A DNA stretch of 64,000 nt from Bhargavaea cecembensis DSE10 (GTDB taxonomy: Bacteria > Bacillota > Bacilli > Bacillales_A > Planococcaceae), in assembly GCF_000348905.1 (NCBI RefSeq), contig NZ_AOFT01000007.1, forward strand, positions 62,001 through 126,000, read 5' to 3'. The position numbers were made by a program, and so were the translations under genes. The notes beneath the pieces were generated by a model, which saw nothing but the letters and a program-made list of their open reading frames with translations, was not told the DNA's origin and ran no database searches. Positions 27,675 through 36,225 of the stretch are shown piece by piece (position 1 is the first letter of the stretch; each line of letters begins with the position of its first letter).

Positions 27675-28300
27675 GATCCGTCCCCCCTGTAATAAATCGT
27701 CTTCATCGCATCCAGATACACACCGAATTCATCCCAATAACGGTCCAGGTCACCGAAGTTCACCCCTTCCGCCTTCATCTGCTCCTCTGCTTCCCGGGCG
27801 TAGCCGTCAAATGTCCACTGCACAAGACGCATGAGCGTCTCCGGCGGAAGGTCGCCGCGGAAACGCGACAGATCAAGTCCGTCGAACATCTTCCGTTTCC
27901 CCTCCTCCATGAGCGTTCCGAGGCGTTCCCTGAAGGACGGGGGTACGTTCGGCGAAAGCAAGATCACCGCCGAAAACCCGGAGATTTCCGGATGTTCCCG
28001 GAAATACCGGCGCTTCGCCTCCGCGATCCGGGCCATCCGCTCGATGAACCCCTCCCGCTCCGTGCCGATCCAGCTTTCCAGGCTCTGTTCCATATGGTCC
28101 AGCGCATAGCCGATGCAGTCCCGGAACAGGTCTTCCTTGTTCTCAAAGTAGTAATACAGCATCCCCTTGCTCATGCCGGCATCCCTGACGATCCGGTTCG
28201 TCGATGCCTTGTCATATCCGTTTTCCGCAAACTCCCTCATGGCGGCCTTCAGAATCTCCTCCTGCCGGCCGGCTTCCAGGCGCCTGAATGTTTCTTTCAT
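27671..28300 (-). CDS. TetR/AcrR family repressor of the ABC exporter operon
   Basis: The 209-residue protein has the N-terminal helix-turn-helix (EILKAAMREFAENGYDKASTNRIVRDAGMSKGMLYYYF) and a divergent ligand-binding domain. The ATG at 28300 follows GGGGTG. It is the first gene of an operon with the exporter. Two 17-bp palindromes around the promoter are its likely operators, so it probably represses itself and the exporter until a ligand binds. Confidence 0.93.
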   Translation of the reverse strand: MKETFRRLEAGRQEEILKAAMREFAENGYDKASTNRIVRDAGMSKGMLYYYFENKEDLFRDCIGYALDHMEQSLESWIGTEREGFIERMARIAEAKRRYFREHPEISGFSAVILLSPNVPPSFRERLGTLMEEGKRKMFDGLDLSRFRGDLPPETLMRLVQWTFDGYAREAEEQMKAEGVNFGDLDRYWDEFGVYLDAMKTIYYRGDGS

Positions 28301-28327
28301 CGATTCACCCCGTTCTGCGGATGGCAA

Positions 28328-28378
28328 TTGACCACCCTGGTCAATACCAGTATATGCGGAATTGACCAGGGTGGTCAA
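28328..28378 (-). promoter_or_regulatory. Promoter and twin TetR operators
   Basis: TTGACCAGGGTGGTCAA at 28362-28378 and TTGACCACCCTGGTCAA at 28328-28344 are exact reverse complements with 34 bp between centres. The minus-strand -35 TTGACC lies inside the first and, 18 bp on, TATACT forms the -10; the second covers the start region. Confidence 0.85.
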
Positions 28379-28386
28379 TCAAAAGT

Positions 28387-28420
28387 CAAAGAAAGGCGGA
28401 GGCCGCGTGCCTCCGCCTTT
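28387..28420 (-). terminator. Terminator of the thiamine operon
   Basis: GGCGGAGGC and GCCTCCGCC arms are followed by TTTCTTTG on the minus strand, about 105 bp past the thiW stop. Confidence 0.75.
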
Positions 28421-28428
28421 TATACAGC

Positions 28429-28543
28429 TTCTATTAGCGCTCACAGAAGATGCGTGAGGCCTAACAGTAACCATTGCCCGGCCAGCCGGACACCCGTATG
28501 ATCCTATGAACGTTACATTACCTTTATGAGCGCTCACCGATCA
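28429..28543. repeat. Decayed 21-bp repeat locus overlapping the thiW 3' end
   Basis: Units CTATTAGCGCTCAC (28429-28449), CCTATGAACGTTAC (28502-28522) and TTATGAGCGCTCAC (28523-28543) share the core of the 20930 array. The last two are adjacent in 21-bp register; the last overlaps the thiW stop codon and final residues. Confidence 0.6.
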
Positions 28544-29027
28544 CAGGAAGCCTGCCCGCCGACTCCAGACGGATCGCAATCGCCAGACCGATCAGCGCAC
28601 CGCTGATGCTCGAGACGAGGAAAGCCGGAAGGAAGAAGAAAGCGCCTGCCGAAGCGCCCATCAGAAGATTGGCGTAGGGCGCCGCCAGCAGCGAGGCAAT
28701 GACGCCGGTGCCGACCATTTCTCCTGCCGATGCCGTCCAGGCCCTGCCGGTTCTCCGGTACAGCCAGCCTGCCAGGAGCGCGCCGATCATGCCTCCAGGG
28801 AAGGCGAGAAGCGAGCCGGTCCCCGTCAGGATCCGGATCAGCGCGGTCAGGAACGCGATTCCGACGGCCGGGCCGGGCCCGAGCGAGACGGCCGCGATGA
28901 CGTTCACCGCGTGCTGGACCGGATAGGCCCGCGCCACGCCGGCCGGGAAGGAGACAAACACCGAGCCCGCGACCGCAATGGCCGTAAACATCGTCATTAG
29001 GACAAGTGTCCTTGTATTCCATTTCAT
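28524..29027 (-). CDS. thiW: ThiW, thiamine-related ECF transporter S component
   Basis: The 167-residue integral membrane protein has about five helices. Its conserved block VFVSFPAGVARAYPVQHAVNVIAAVSLGP marks ThiW, an S component predicted to import a thiazole precursor with the shared ECF energising module, which is not encoded here. It overlaps thiE by 4 nt and closes the operon. The last residues are encoded within a 21-bp repeat unit. Confidence 0.92.
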   Translation of the reverse strand: MKWNTRTLVLMTMFTAIAVAGSVFVSFPAGVARAYPVQHAVNVIAAVSLGPGPAVGIAFLTALIRILTGTGSLLAFPGGMIGALLAGWLYRRTGRAWTASAGEMVGTGVIASLLAAPYANLLMGASAGAFFFLPAFLVSSISGALIGLAIAIRLESAGRLPVIGERS

Positions 29028-29692
29028 CGGGCCGCACCTCCCTCCGGCAGCCTGAGCGCCCCGCTGACGGCCAGCCGGATCTCCCGTGCTGCCCGCTCCG
29101 GATCGTCCGCCAGGGAAATCGCCGTGATGACAGAGACACCTGACGCGCCAGCCGCGATGACGGGACGCGCATTATCCGCAGTGATGCCGCCGATGCCGAC
29201 TGACGGGAGCTCCGGGAATGCCGCTGCTGCTTCCCGGAGCGGCAGCGTGCCGCAGACCGGGCGGGCGTCCGGCTTGGATGTCGTCTGATAGACCGGGCCG
29301 ATGCCGATATAGTCCGCATCTGCAGCAACGGCTTCCCGGACTTCATCCAGGTTATGCGCCGAGACGCCGAGAATCCGGTCACCGATTAGCCTTCGAACTT
29401 CTCCGGGGTCGCCGTCCTCCTGTCCGATATGGACACCGTCCGCCCCGAGCTCCAGCGCAAGGCGCACATCATCGTTCACGATAAACGGCACGCCGTGCGC
29501 CCGGCACAGATCACGGCAAGCCTCACCGAATGCGTGCAGCTCATTCCCCGCAAGCGCACCGGGTCCCTTTTCCCTCAGCTGGAAACAGGTGATGCCGCCC
29601 CTCAGTGCCGCCTCCAGCACCTCCAGCGGATTGCGCGAGCCGGCATTCCGGCTTCCCATGATGAAGTAAACACCAAGCTTCTCACGAATCAA
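29024..29692 (-). CDS. thiE: Thiamine-phosphate synthase
   Basis: ThiE joins HMP-pyrophosphate and thiazole phosphate to thiamine phosphate. The 222-residue TIM barrel has QLREKGPGA (residues 38-46), the Mg-binding GADGVHIGQED, GIGPVYQTTSKPD and the phosphate loop GIGGITADNARPV. The start is TTG at 29692, with GGAGAGG at good spacing; it overlaps thiD by 11 nt. Confidence 0.95.
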   Translation of the reverse strand: MIREKLGVYFIMGSRNAGSRNPLEVLEAALRGGITCFQLREKGPGALAGNELHAFGEACRDLCRAHGVPFIVNDDVRLALELGADGVHIGQEDGDPGEVRRLIGDRILGVSAHNLDEVREAVAADADYIGIGPVYQTTSKPDARPVCGTLPLREAAAAFPELPSVGIGGITADNARPVIAAGASGVSVITAISLADDPERAAREIRLAVSGALRLPEGGAAR

Positions 29693-30515
29693 TGAGTACC
29701 TCTCCTTTCAGGGCATTTCCGGCACGGTGATAGGCCCAGTGGTTGGTCGGGCCGTGGCCACCGCCGAGGCCGAGACCGTCGGAGATCGCCGCATGGATGA
29801 ACCGCTTGGCTCCCCCGACGGCTTTTTCAAGCGGTTCCCCGGCAGCAAGAAATGCCGTGAGTGCAGCGGAGAACGTGCATCCTGTGCCGTGGGTGTCTTT
29901 TGTCCGGATCCGCTCCGCTGACAGCCAGATCCGCTCCCCGCGTCCGTCCATGAACAGGTCGCAGGCCCGCTTTTCTTCCTCCATATGACCGCCCTTCACG
30001 ACGACAGATTGGGCGCCCATCGCAATCAGCCGTCGGCCGGCTTCCTCCATGTCTTGCGCGGACCTGATCGCCATCCCGGCAAGCACCTCCGCTTCGGGAA
30101 TGTTCGGCGTGATGACCGTGGCCACCGGCAGGATCTTATCCCGCATGGCCGCTATGGCCTCTTCACGCAGCAGATGTGCGCCGCCCTTCGCGATCATGAC
30201 GGGGTCCACCACGAGCACCGGGTTGCCCGCCGCGGCAAGGCCCGCCGCGACCTCGCCGATAATCTCCCCGGAAAACAGCATGCCAGTTTTTGCGGCGGCC
30301 ACATCAAAGTCCGCAAACACCGCATCCATCTGCGCACGTATCGCCTCCGGGCCGAGCGGCCAGACACCGTGCACGCCGAGCGTGTTCTGAGCGGTGACGG
30401 CAGTGAGCGCGGACGTGCCGAACACGCCCAGCTCCTGAAATGTCTTCAGGTCCGCCTGGATGCCCGCACCGCCGCCCGAATCCGATCCCGCAATGGTAAG
30501 TGCGACGCCCATCAT
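29682..30515 (-). CDS. thiD: Hydroxymethylpyrimidine/phosphomethylpyrimidine kinase
   Basis: ThiD phosphorylates HMP and HMP-phosphate. The 277-residue ribokinase-fold enzyme starts ALTIAGSDSGGGAGIQADLKTF and ends with the catalytic-anion-hole motif DTHGTGCTFSAALTAFLAAGEPL. GPEAIRAQMDAVFADFD is another conserved block. AGGAGGTG precedes the ATG pair at 30515. It overlaps thiM by 4 nt. Confidence 0.95.
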   Translation of the reverse strand: MMGVALTIAGSDSGGGAGIQADLKTFQELGVFGTSALTAVTAQNTLGVHGVWPLGPEAIRAQMDAVFADFDVAAAKTGMLFSGEIIGEVAAGLAAAGNPVLVVDPVMIAKGGAHLLREEAIAAMRDKILPVATVITPNIPEAEVLAGMAIRSAQDMEEAGRRLIAMGAQSVVVKGGHMEEEKRACDLFMDGRGERIWLSAERIRTKDTHGTGCTFSAALTAFLAAGEPLEKAVGGAKRFIHAAISDGLGLGGGHGPTNHWAYHRAGNALKGEVLIDS

Positions 30516-31306
30516 GCCCGCACCTCCTTTGCCGATTCCGGAAGCTCGAAGTCTCCGTCTTCCAGAAGCGCCAGCAGGTCGATAAATGCCGGAAGGAAGC
30601 TTCCCGGAACAGATGAAGTTTCCGCCGCGCCCTCTCCCGCCGCCTTGTAGAAGGCGAGTGCCGCGGCCACGGAACGAAACGGGTCATCTTTGCCCGCCGT
30701 GAGAAACGCCCCGCACACCGCGCTCAGCAAACAGCCGGCGCCGGTGATCCGGCTCATGGCCGGATGTCCGCCGCCGATGCGCACAGTCCGTTCCCCGTCC
30801 GTGAGCACATCCGTTTCTCCGGTGACCGCGACAAGACAGCCGTGCTGCCGTGCCACTTGCGCAGCGACTTCCTCCGTATCCATTGTGCCTTCGCCCGCAT
30901 CCACGCCGGAGGCCCGCCAGTCTACGCCCGCAATTGCGGCAAGTTCGCCTGCATTACAGCGGATCAGCGCCACATCCAACGCCCCGAGCAGCCGGCTGAC
31001 GGCATCTCTCCGGAACCGGGTCGCGCCGGCGCCGACCGGATCGAGTATGACGGGATTCCCCGCCCTGTTCGCTGACTTGCCCGCCAGTTCCATCGCTTCC
31101 AGCGCCTCCCGGTGGAGTGTTCCGATGTTCAGCACTGTGCAGGAGGCGGCCGCCGCCATTTCTTCCGCCTCTTCAGGCGCGGCCGCCATGACTGGGGAAG
31201 CACCGAGGGCAAGCAGCCCGTTTGCCTGGAAGTTCGCGACGACGATGTTCGTCATGCAGTGGACGAGAGGGCGGCTTTCACGGAGTTCCGACAACAGTCT
31301 GCTCAT
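30512..31306 (-). CDS. thiM: Hydroxyethylthiazole kinase
   Basis: ThiM phosphorylates the thiazole moiety for salvage. The 264-residue protein has LVHCMTNIVVANFQANGLLALGASPVMA near the N-terminus, ILDPVGAGATRFR and the C-terminal ITGAGCLLSAVCGAFL kinase motif. The ATG at 31306 has a GGAGGG site. The operon has salvage genes but no thiC or thiazole synthesis genes within the window. Confidence 0.95.
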   Translation of the reverse strand: MSRLLSELRESRPLVHCMTNIVVANFQANGLLALGASPVMAAAPEEAEEMAAAASCTVLNIGTLHREALEAMELAGKSANRAGNPVILDPVGAGATRFRRDAVSRLLGALDVALIRCNAGELAAIAGVDWRASGVDAGEGTMDTEEVAAQVARQHGCLVAVTGETDVLTDGERTVRIGGGHPAMSRITGAGCLLSAVCGAFLTAGKDDPFRSVAAALAFYKAAGEGAAETSSVPGSFLPAFIDLLALLEDGDFELPESAKEVRA

Positions 31307-31986
31307 TTTGCACCCTCCATTTCCGGAGTCTCCCACTGTTCTTTCGTCCAGGCCATCTCCCAGAAGCTGAGCTCATAGATGCTGCTCTTGCGGAACCTCT
31401 CCGCAAGTTCCAGGATGCGCTCTTCAGGCAGTTCCTCAGCCAGCCGGTTCATCCTGCCGATCTGCTCGTTCACCAGTTCGCCGAACCATTCTGAGCCATA
31501 GGTTGCGATCCACTTATCATAGACCGGGTGCCCCGGCTCGGCGCCCTTCAGCCGCTCGCCGATTTCCCAATACAGCCAGTAGCACGGAAGCAGCGCGGCG
31601 AGCACATCGGCAAGGTCGCCCTCGATGGCCGCCCGGTACATATGTGACGTGTAGGCGTACGCGGTCGGCGCCGGCCGGAACGCCGCATGCTCTTCCGGCG
31701 TCACGCCGAGCATCGTGAAGAATTCTTCATGAAGCGCCAGTTCCGCGGAGCATGTCGCTTCCGCATGCCTGGCAAAGCTTTGTGTCGTCAGCAGGTCCTG
31801 CGCCTTCACCGCGCCAAGAGCCTGGACTTTTGCGAAATGAGACAGGTAGTACGCGTCCTGCAGCACATAAAACCGGAAGACATCCTCGTCAAGCGTTCCG
31901 TCAGCGAGCGCCTCCACGAAAGGATGCCGGAAACTCGCCTCCCAGATCCCGTCGCACTCCCGCCTTACCCGTTCACAAAATCCCAT
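31303..31986 (-). CDS. tenA: Aminopyrimidine aminohydrolase / thiaminase II
   Basis: TenA hydrolyses aminopyrimidine breakdown products of thiamine to recover HMP. The 227-residue helical protein has the catalytic-cysteine block LLPCYWLYWEIGERL at about residues 134-148, and FYVLQDAYYLSHFAK. It is the first gene after the TPP riboswitch and overlaps thiM by 4 nt. Confidence 0.94.
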   Translation of the reverse strand: MGFCERVRRECDGIWEASFRHPFVEALADGTLDEDVFRFYVLQDAYYLSHFAKVQALGAVKAQDLLTTQSFARHAEATCSAELALHEEFFTMLGVTPEEHAAFRPAPTAYAYTSHMYRAAIEGDLADVLAALLPCYWLYWEIGERLKGAEPGHPVYDKWIATYGSEWFGELVNEQIGRMNRLAEELPEERILELAERFRKSSIYELSFWEMAWTKEQWETPEMEGAK

Positions 31987-32019
31987 CTTCTCTGTCCCCT
32001 TTCCTGGTTGGAGAACATG

Positions 32020-32054
32020 AAAAAGCCGCCTTCCGGTTCGACGCGGAAGGCGGC
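32020..32054 (-). terminator. Riboswitch expression-platform terminator
   Basis: GCCGCCTTCC and GGAAGGCGGC arms with a 10-nt loop, followed by TTTTTC, lie between the TPP aptamer and tenA. It is the OFF structure when TPP is bound. Confidence 0.88.
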
Positions 32055-32087
32055 CTGAATCTGCATTCGGATACAGCTAAAGCTGCG

Positions 32088-32182
32088 GGCCCCACTTCCC
32101 TACGCCGGTATGATCCGGATCAGGTTCCAAGGGTCCGCGCAGCCCATGCGCGTCTCAGCCTTTCTGAAAGGCTCCCCCAGTG
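32088..32182 (-). ncRNA. TPP riboswitch aptamer
   Basis: On the minus strand the THI-box elements GGGGAGCC, GGCTGAGA, GACCCTTGGAACCTGATC and CATACCGGCGTAGGGAAGTGG are all present in order. It lies between a promoter and tenA and controls the salvage operon by transcription termination. Confidence 0.97.
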
Positions 32183-32208
32183 GCAGTTCATGTTCAGTTT
32201 TCACACCC

Positions 32209-32236
32209 ACTATATCATGGACAGAATATTTTGCAA
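32209..32236 (-). promoter_or_regulatory. Promoter of the thiamine salvage operon
   Basis: TTGCAA and TATAGT are 16 bp apart, just upstream of the TPP aptamer. Confidence 0.65.
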
Positions 32237-32244
32237 GAGGCGCT

Positions 32245-32829
32245 TTACCTGCTGATCCTGCCGACCGAGTCCCGGATGAGCGCTTCCGCCAGGTCCGGCT
32301 TCAGGTGCTCCGGCTCAAGAAACGCGTGAAGCGCCAGCCCATCGACGATTGAATAAAGCCGCTCCGCCTCGAGCCCGATGTCCAGGTCCTCTCTCAGCAC
32401 CCCTTCATAGTTCAGAAAGTCGAAAAGCTTGCTGACAGCCCCGCGGAGCGCATGGCCGGGTGCGCCCTCCAAATCCTTCCGGTGGCGGACATGCGCCTGG
32501 AAGGTAAACCACACATCCATTTCCGCCCGCCGCTCCTCGTCGACCGGCACAATCTCCAGCAGCACCCGGATCACTTTTTCCTTGGGAGGAAGCTCCTCCT
32601 GCAGGATGCTCAGCGCCCGTTTTTCCACGCGCTCATTGACAAGGCGCATCGCGTACACCAGCAGTTCATCCTGGTCCTTGAAATAATGCCGCAGGGCACC
32701 CGTTGACAGCCCCGCTTCCCCGGCAATGTTCCGAACCGTCGCCCCTTCCATGCCCTTTTCCAGGATGACCCGCCACATGGCTTCCGCAATCTGCTCGCGC
32801 CGCTTTTCATGATTCACGATTTTTGGCAT
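32245..32829 (-). CDS. TetR/AcrR family transcriptional regulator
   Basis: The 194-residue protein begins MPKIVNHEKRREQIAEAMW and has the helix-turn-helix GATVRNIAGEAGLSTGALRHYF, of the BetI-like group. The start at 32829 follows the family pattern, although AGAGGT is nearly adjacent to the ATG. It is divergent from a two-gene membrane unit at 32931; the intergenic inverted repeat is a likely operator. Confidence 0.9.
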   Translation of the reverse strand: MPKIVNHEKRREQIAEAMWRVILEKGMEGATVRNIAGEAGLSTGALRHYFKDQDELLVYAMRLVNERVEKRALSILQEELPPKEKVIRVLLEIVPVDEERRAEMDVWFTFQAHVRHRKDLEGAPGHALRGAVSKLFDFLNYEGVLREDLDIGLEAERLYSIVDGLALHAFLEPEHLKPDLAEALIRDSVGRISR

Positions 32830-32864
32830 ACCTCTAGTATACCATCGGTTTTTAAATAAAACAC

Positions 32865-32905
32865 TTGTGCTAATTAAAAAGTGCGTGTTAAAATCTAAAT
32901 AACAC
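32865..32905 (+). promoter_or_regulatory. Promoter and TetR-type operator for the membrane gene
   Basis: TTGTGC and TAAAAT are 18 bp apart. GTGTTA-N9-TAACAC at 32885-32905 is a perfect inverted repeat covering the -10. An overlapping ACACTT...AAGTGCGTGT repeat suggests a second half-site pair. Confidence 0.7.
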
Positions 32906-32930
32906 AAACGTATTAAAAAGGAGTGCAAAC

Positions 32931-33485
32931 ATGAGCGTTATCGCCTTCCTGATCATCGCCGCGGAAGTCGGATTCTGGGTATTTATCGCAGCAGGTCTTG
33001 TCACGCGCTATCTGCTTGGAAAGAAACGGCTTGGGCTGCTGCTGCTGGCCATGACACCGGTGCTCGACCTGATTTTGCTGATTGCGACGACTTATGACAT
33101 CCTTGCCAATGATGCGACCGCCACGGCCGCCCACGGCATTGCCGCCATCTACCTGGGTGTCTCGCTCACGTTCGGAAAGCGGATGATCCGGTGGGCGGAT
33201 GAACGCTTCCGCTATCACATCATGAAAAAAGGGCCGAGGCCGGTGAAGCGGTACGGCTACGACCATGCCAGGCACGAACTCTCGGGCAGCCTCCTTCATG
33301 TTCTGGCCTGGGTGCTCGGCGGAGGTTACCTCTTCCTCCTGATCCGCCTCGCGGGAAATCCGGAGCAGACCGAAGTCCTCCTGCAGATTCTGAAAGTCTG
33401 GACGCTCGTCGCCGCCATCGACCTTGCCCTTTCACTCTCCTATTTTATCTGGCCGAGAAAAGCCAAAACGGACAGCGCCCGCTGA
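32931..33485 (+). CDS. Integral membrane protein, likely target of the divergent TetR
   Basis: The 184-residue protein has hydrophobic helices near residues 2-25, 35-55, 60-80, 118-138 and 150-172, with a basic loop (MKKGPRPVKRYGYDHARHE) in the middle. AAAGGAG precedes the ATG. I recall similar uncharacterised Bacillus proteins paired with a TetR gene, but no function. The divergent arrangement suggests induction by the regulator's ligand. Confidence 0.82.
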   Translation: MSVIAFLIIAAEVGFWVFIAAGLVTRYLLGKKRLGLLLLAMTPVLDLILLIATTYDILANDATATAAHGIAAIYLGVSLTFGKRMIRWADERFRYHIMKKGPRPVKRYGYDHARHELSGSLLHVLAWVLGGGYLFLLIRLAGNPEQTEVLLQILKVWTLVAAIDLALSLSYFIWPRKAKTDSAR

Positions 33486-33586
33486 GGGGCTGTCCCTATC
33501 TGTTGTATAACAAAGAAAGGTTTCCGCATGCCTTTCTAAAGGGAAGAGTGGAAGAAACTGTCCGAAACGGACACGGGAGTGATGGG

Positions 33587-34270
33587 ATGGATCCGTATAT
33601 TTTCGGGGCATTTGCCCTTGCTTATCTCGGACTGCTAATCTGGTCCGTCAACAAACAAAGGCATTGGACGCTGATGAGCGTCATCTTGCTCGTCATGCTG
33701 GCACTTGTTTATGACAACGGCATCCTGGCGGTCGGAAGCCTGATCGGGGAAGGGGCCCTGCTGGAGGGGCTGAATGCTGCGCGCTTCTGGCTTCACGCCC
33801 TTGTGACGCCGACCCTGATCTTATTCTCGCTCGGCGCGATGCGGCAGGCCGGAATTGAGTGGGCACAAAAAAGCTGGGCGGCCCTGCTGTTCTGGGCGGC
33901 CGCCATTGCCGCGGTCGTCGTCGAATACACCACCGTGCTCAGCGGCCTGAAGCTGGAGAAAAGCGAAAGCTATGGCGTGCTGAGCTACTCTTCAGCGGAG
34001 GAAGCATCCGGACCGCCTGCCATGATCCTGATCGTTCTCGCAGCGCTTCTGGTTGCCGGGATCTTCCTTGCATGGAAGGCCGGTTCCTGGTGGATGCTCG
34101 CCGGTACGGTTGCCATGACCATCGGCAGCATGTTCAATCCGGACATCCCGAGCGACGCCGCGACGAACTTGTTCGAACTGATCCTGATTGCTTCGCTTGC
34201 GGTCACGAAGGTGAAGATGGAGGACAAAGAAACCGGGAACACGGAGGCCGCTGCCCCTGTGAGGGAATAA
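33587..34270 (+). CDS. Seven-helix membrane protein, function unknown
   Basis: The 227-residue protein has about seven hydrophobic helices with conserved-looking polar residues inside (VYDNGILAVGS, ARFWLHALVTPTL, VEYTTVLSG, MFNPDIPSDAATNLFE). The layout suggests an enzyme-like or sensor membrane protein rather than a simple channel, but I do not recognise a family. The ATG at 33587 follows GGGAGTGATGGG. It lies 101 bp after the preceding membrane gene. Confidence 0.78.
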   Translation: MDPYIFGAFALAYLGLLIWSVNKQRHWTLMSVILLVMLALVYDNGILAVGSLIGEGALLEGLNAARFWLHALVTPTLILFSLGAMRQAGIEWAQKSWAALLFWAAAIAAVVVEYTTVLSGLKLEKSESYGVLSYSSAEEASGPPAMILIVLAALLVAGIFLAWKAGSWWMLAGTVAMTIGSMFNPDIPSDAATNLFELILIASLAVTKVKMEDKETGNTEAAAPVRE

Positions 34271-34302
34271 TGGCCGGGAAGCAGACTGCATCGGGACAAT
34301 CA

Positions 34303-34343
34303 AAAGCCGGCCGCACCCATTTACCGGGTGCGGACGGCTTATT
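34303..34343. terminator. Bidirectional terminator
   Basis: Stem arms AGCC-GGCCGCACCC and GGGTGCGG-ACGGCT with flanking A and T runs between convergent genes ending at 34270 and 34343. Confidence 0.75.
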
Positions 34344-35998
34344 TATGAGTGTATTTCTCTTTTCAATCTTTCCAGCTCGTCCAACATCGCCGGACGCCTC
34401 CGATAATCGGCTTCAAGTCGGACGATCAGCGATTCCACCTGAACTTTTCCAATTGTTCCGATGCCGGCTTTAAGAATATTGCACAACTCCCGGTATTGGC
34501 CCCGGTTGGAAGACCGCTTGGCAGTATCCATGATGTAGGTCTCATAAATTTCCGCGACTTCTTCCGGATATTCACCGGCCAACCGTTTACCGTAGGAAGT
34601 GATCGAGGACGGTTTCGCCCAAGAACGGGCCATCATTTCCGGAAGGTCGTTTTCCTGGTCAATCAGGGAGAGGAAAACTCGCTCGGCCCTCCACGTTCCG
34701 GCATCCTTAAGTTTTTGCTTGGCTGTTTCATATAGTTGGCCAGAGTCTGCTGATAGCTCACGAAGTTCCCCGTAATAGTTCAATTCTCCGTCGACCAGCA
34801 GCATCCAGGCGAGTTTCTCGGCTTCCCGTTTCTGTCCGGTCTCTTTGTGCAAATTGAACCGCATTGCGCGCCATTTCTTCATAAGCCCAGCGTCCTCGCT
34901 GTCCTGCTCTTCCCCCTGCCTCGCCAGTTCAATCGCCTCTTTAAATGCACCTGCGTTGGCCGCGCGGCGGATGGCTTCCTCCCGTACATTTGAATATTGC
35001 ACATACTCATCCAGAAACCGGTTCAGTTCCTCTTCGCTGCCGCCCCGGACAATCAGTTCCATCTGTATATCCAGAAGGTCACGCCGATCGTATTCATCCG
35101 CTTTGCGGAACAATTCCATGATCCATTCCATCAATCTTTTCCTGAAATCAGGGACGTCAGCCAATTCCAGCGCGGCAAAAAGCAAATTGTGGCTGATATA
35201 CTTCCACTCATCAAAAACCTTGTCTGCGCTCCAGACCACTATGCGCTCAAGCAATTTCTCACCGGCTTCACGTTCTTCTTTCGCAGCTTCCTCTGCTGCC
35301 TGACGAATCGTTTCTATTGCACTGTCAATCAGCAATTCGAAACTTCCCCCGGAATCATCAGCGTATTTCAGAGCACCGACCGCCTTACGAAGAATGCGCC
35401 AGGCAACCTCCGCCTTGAGCACAGGATCCTCCACATCACTTCTCTTATCCAGCAACTCTTCCATGTCATCCGCATAATCCATCGTTTCGGCATAGCCGAT
35501 AAATCCATAACGGTCCGAGTAATTGTCCTCAATTTTCTCGATCGCTCTTTCCACTCCGCTTATGTAGGAACCGTCACCAGCCGGCTTGCCATGCCCAATC
35601 AGTTTCTCCCGAAGCAATTGATCTTTCTGTGCCTGCTCCAGCAGCAGCGAGATCAGCTCTTTCCGAGGCATGGCCTCCAGGATCTTGGTCAGCTCTGCTG
35701 ACGGGACTGAATTCGACAGCCTGCGCTCCTGCAAAATCTTCCGAATCTCATAATAAGCGGCTGCTTCATGCTTGCAGACCGGTCCCATATCGTACGGACA
35801 ACTGCATTCTGAATAAAGAATGTCCCCGTTAGCCTCTACTACAAGAGACACTTCATAGTCGGTTGTGCCTTCCACAACTACTTCAAATTCACCGCCAGTG
35901 ATTTCACGGACATCTGTCACACGGCCCTCCAGGAAGTAGCGATGAGCACGTTTAAGGATCACTTCGCTGATCCTGTTTTCAAAATGGGTCAGGTTCAC
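34343..35998 (-). CDS. SWIM zinc finger protein
   Basis: The roughly 551-residue protein has an N-terminal SWIM domain: ECSCPYDMGPVCKHEAAAYY gives CxC...CxH at about residues 68-86. The rest is long helical repeats, predicted to be a scaffold (AVGALKYADDSGGSFELLIDS, ELARQGEEQDSEDAGLMKKW). SWIM domains bind DNA or proteins; stand-alone members like this are uncharacterised. A GTG at 35998 is preferred (AGGGGGTG six bases upstream); another GTG at 36007 overlaps that site. Confidence 0.87.
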   Translation of the reverse strand: MNLTHFENRISEVILKRAHRYFLEGRVTDVREITGGEFEVVVEGTTDYEVSLVVEANGDILYSECSCPYDMGPVCKHEAAAYYEIRKILQERRLSNSVPSAELTKILEAMPRKELISLLLEQAQKDQLLREKLIGHGKPAGDGSYISGVERAIEKIEDNYSDRYGFIGYAETMDYADDMEELLDKRSDVEDPVLKAEVAWRILRKAVGALKYADDSGGSFELLIDSAIETIRQAAEEAAKEEREAGEKLLERIVVWSADKVFDEWKYISHNLLFAALELADVPDFRKRLMEWIMELFRKADEYDRRDLLDIQMELIVRGGSEEELNRFLDEYVQYSNVREEAIRRAANAGAFKEAIELARQGEEQDSEDAGLMKKWRAMRFNLHKETGQKREAEKLAWMLLVDGELNYYGELRELSADSGQLYETAKQKLKDAGTWRAERVFLSLIDQENDLPEMMARSWAKPSSITSYGKRLAGEYPEEVAEIYETYIMDTAKRSSNRGQYRELCNILKAGIGTIGKVQVESLIVRLEADYRRRPAMLDELERLKREIHS

Positions 35999-36170
35999 TT
36001 TCAGCACCCCCTACTTCTGCGAGTTCGCATTTTATCGATCAGCCCTTGCTCTTCAGCCTCTTCCCAGGTAATCAGAGCGTTTCCTCTTTTTGCGTTTCTC
36101 CATATACCCTTCCCCCAGTCGAATTTATTTTATCGAAAGGCCTACCATGGTTCAAAACAAGGGCTGCACA

Positions 36171-36215
36171 CACAAAACACCCGGGCGCTCCCTTTTCAGA
36201 TAGCGGCCGGGTGTG
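36171..36215 (-). terminator. Terminator after the first TlpA-like gene
   Basis: ACACCCGG and CCGGGTGT arms with a long internal loop, followed by TTTTGTG on the minus strand. Confidence 0.65.
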
Positions 36216-36225
36216 AAATTCATGG

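Noticed and set aside
32245-34270. Possible transposon or prophage remnant
   Set aside because: Genes are intact with matched promoters and operators, and no transposase, integrase or terminal repeat is present.
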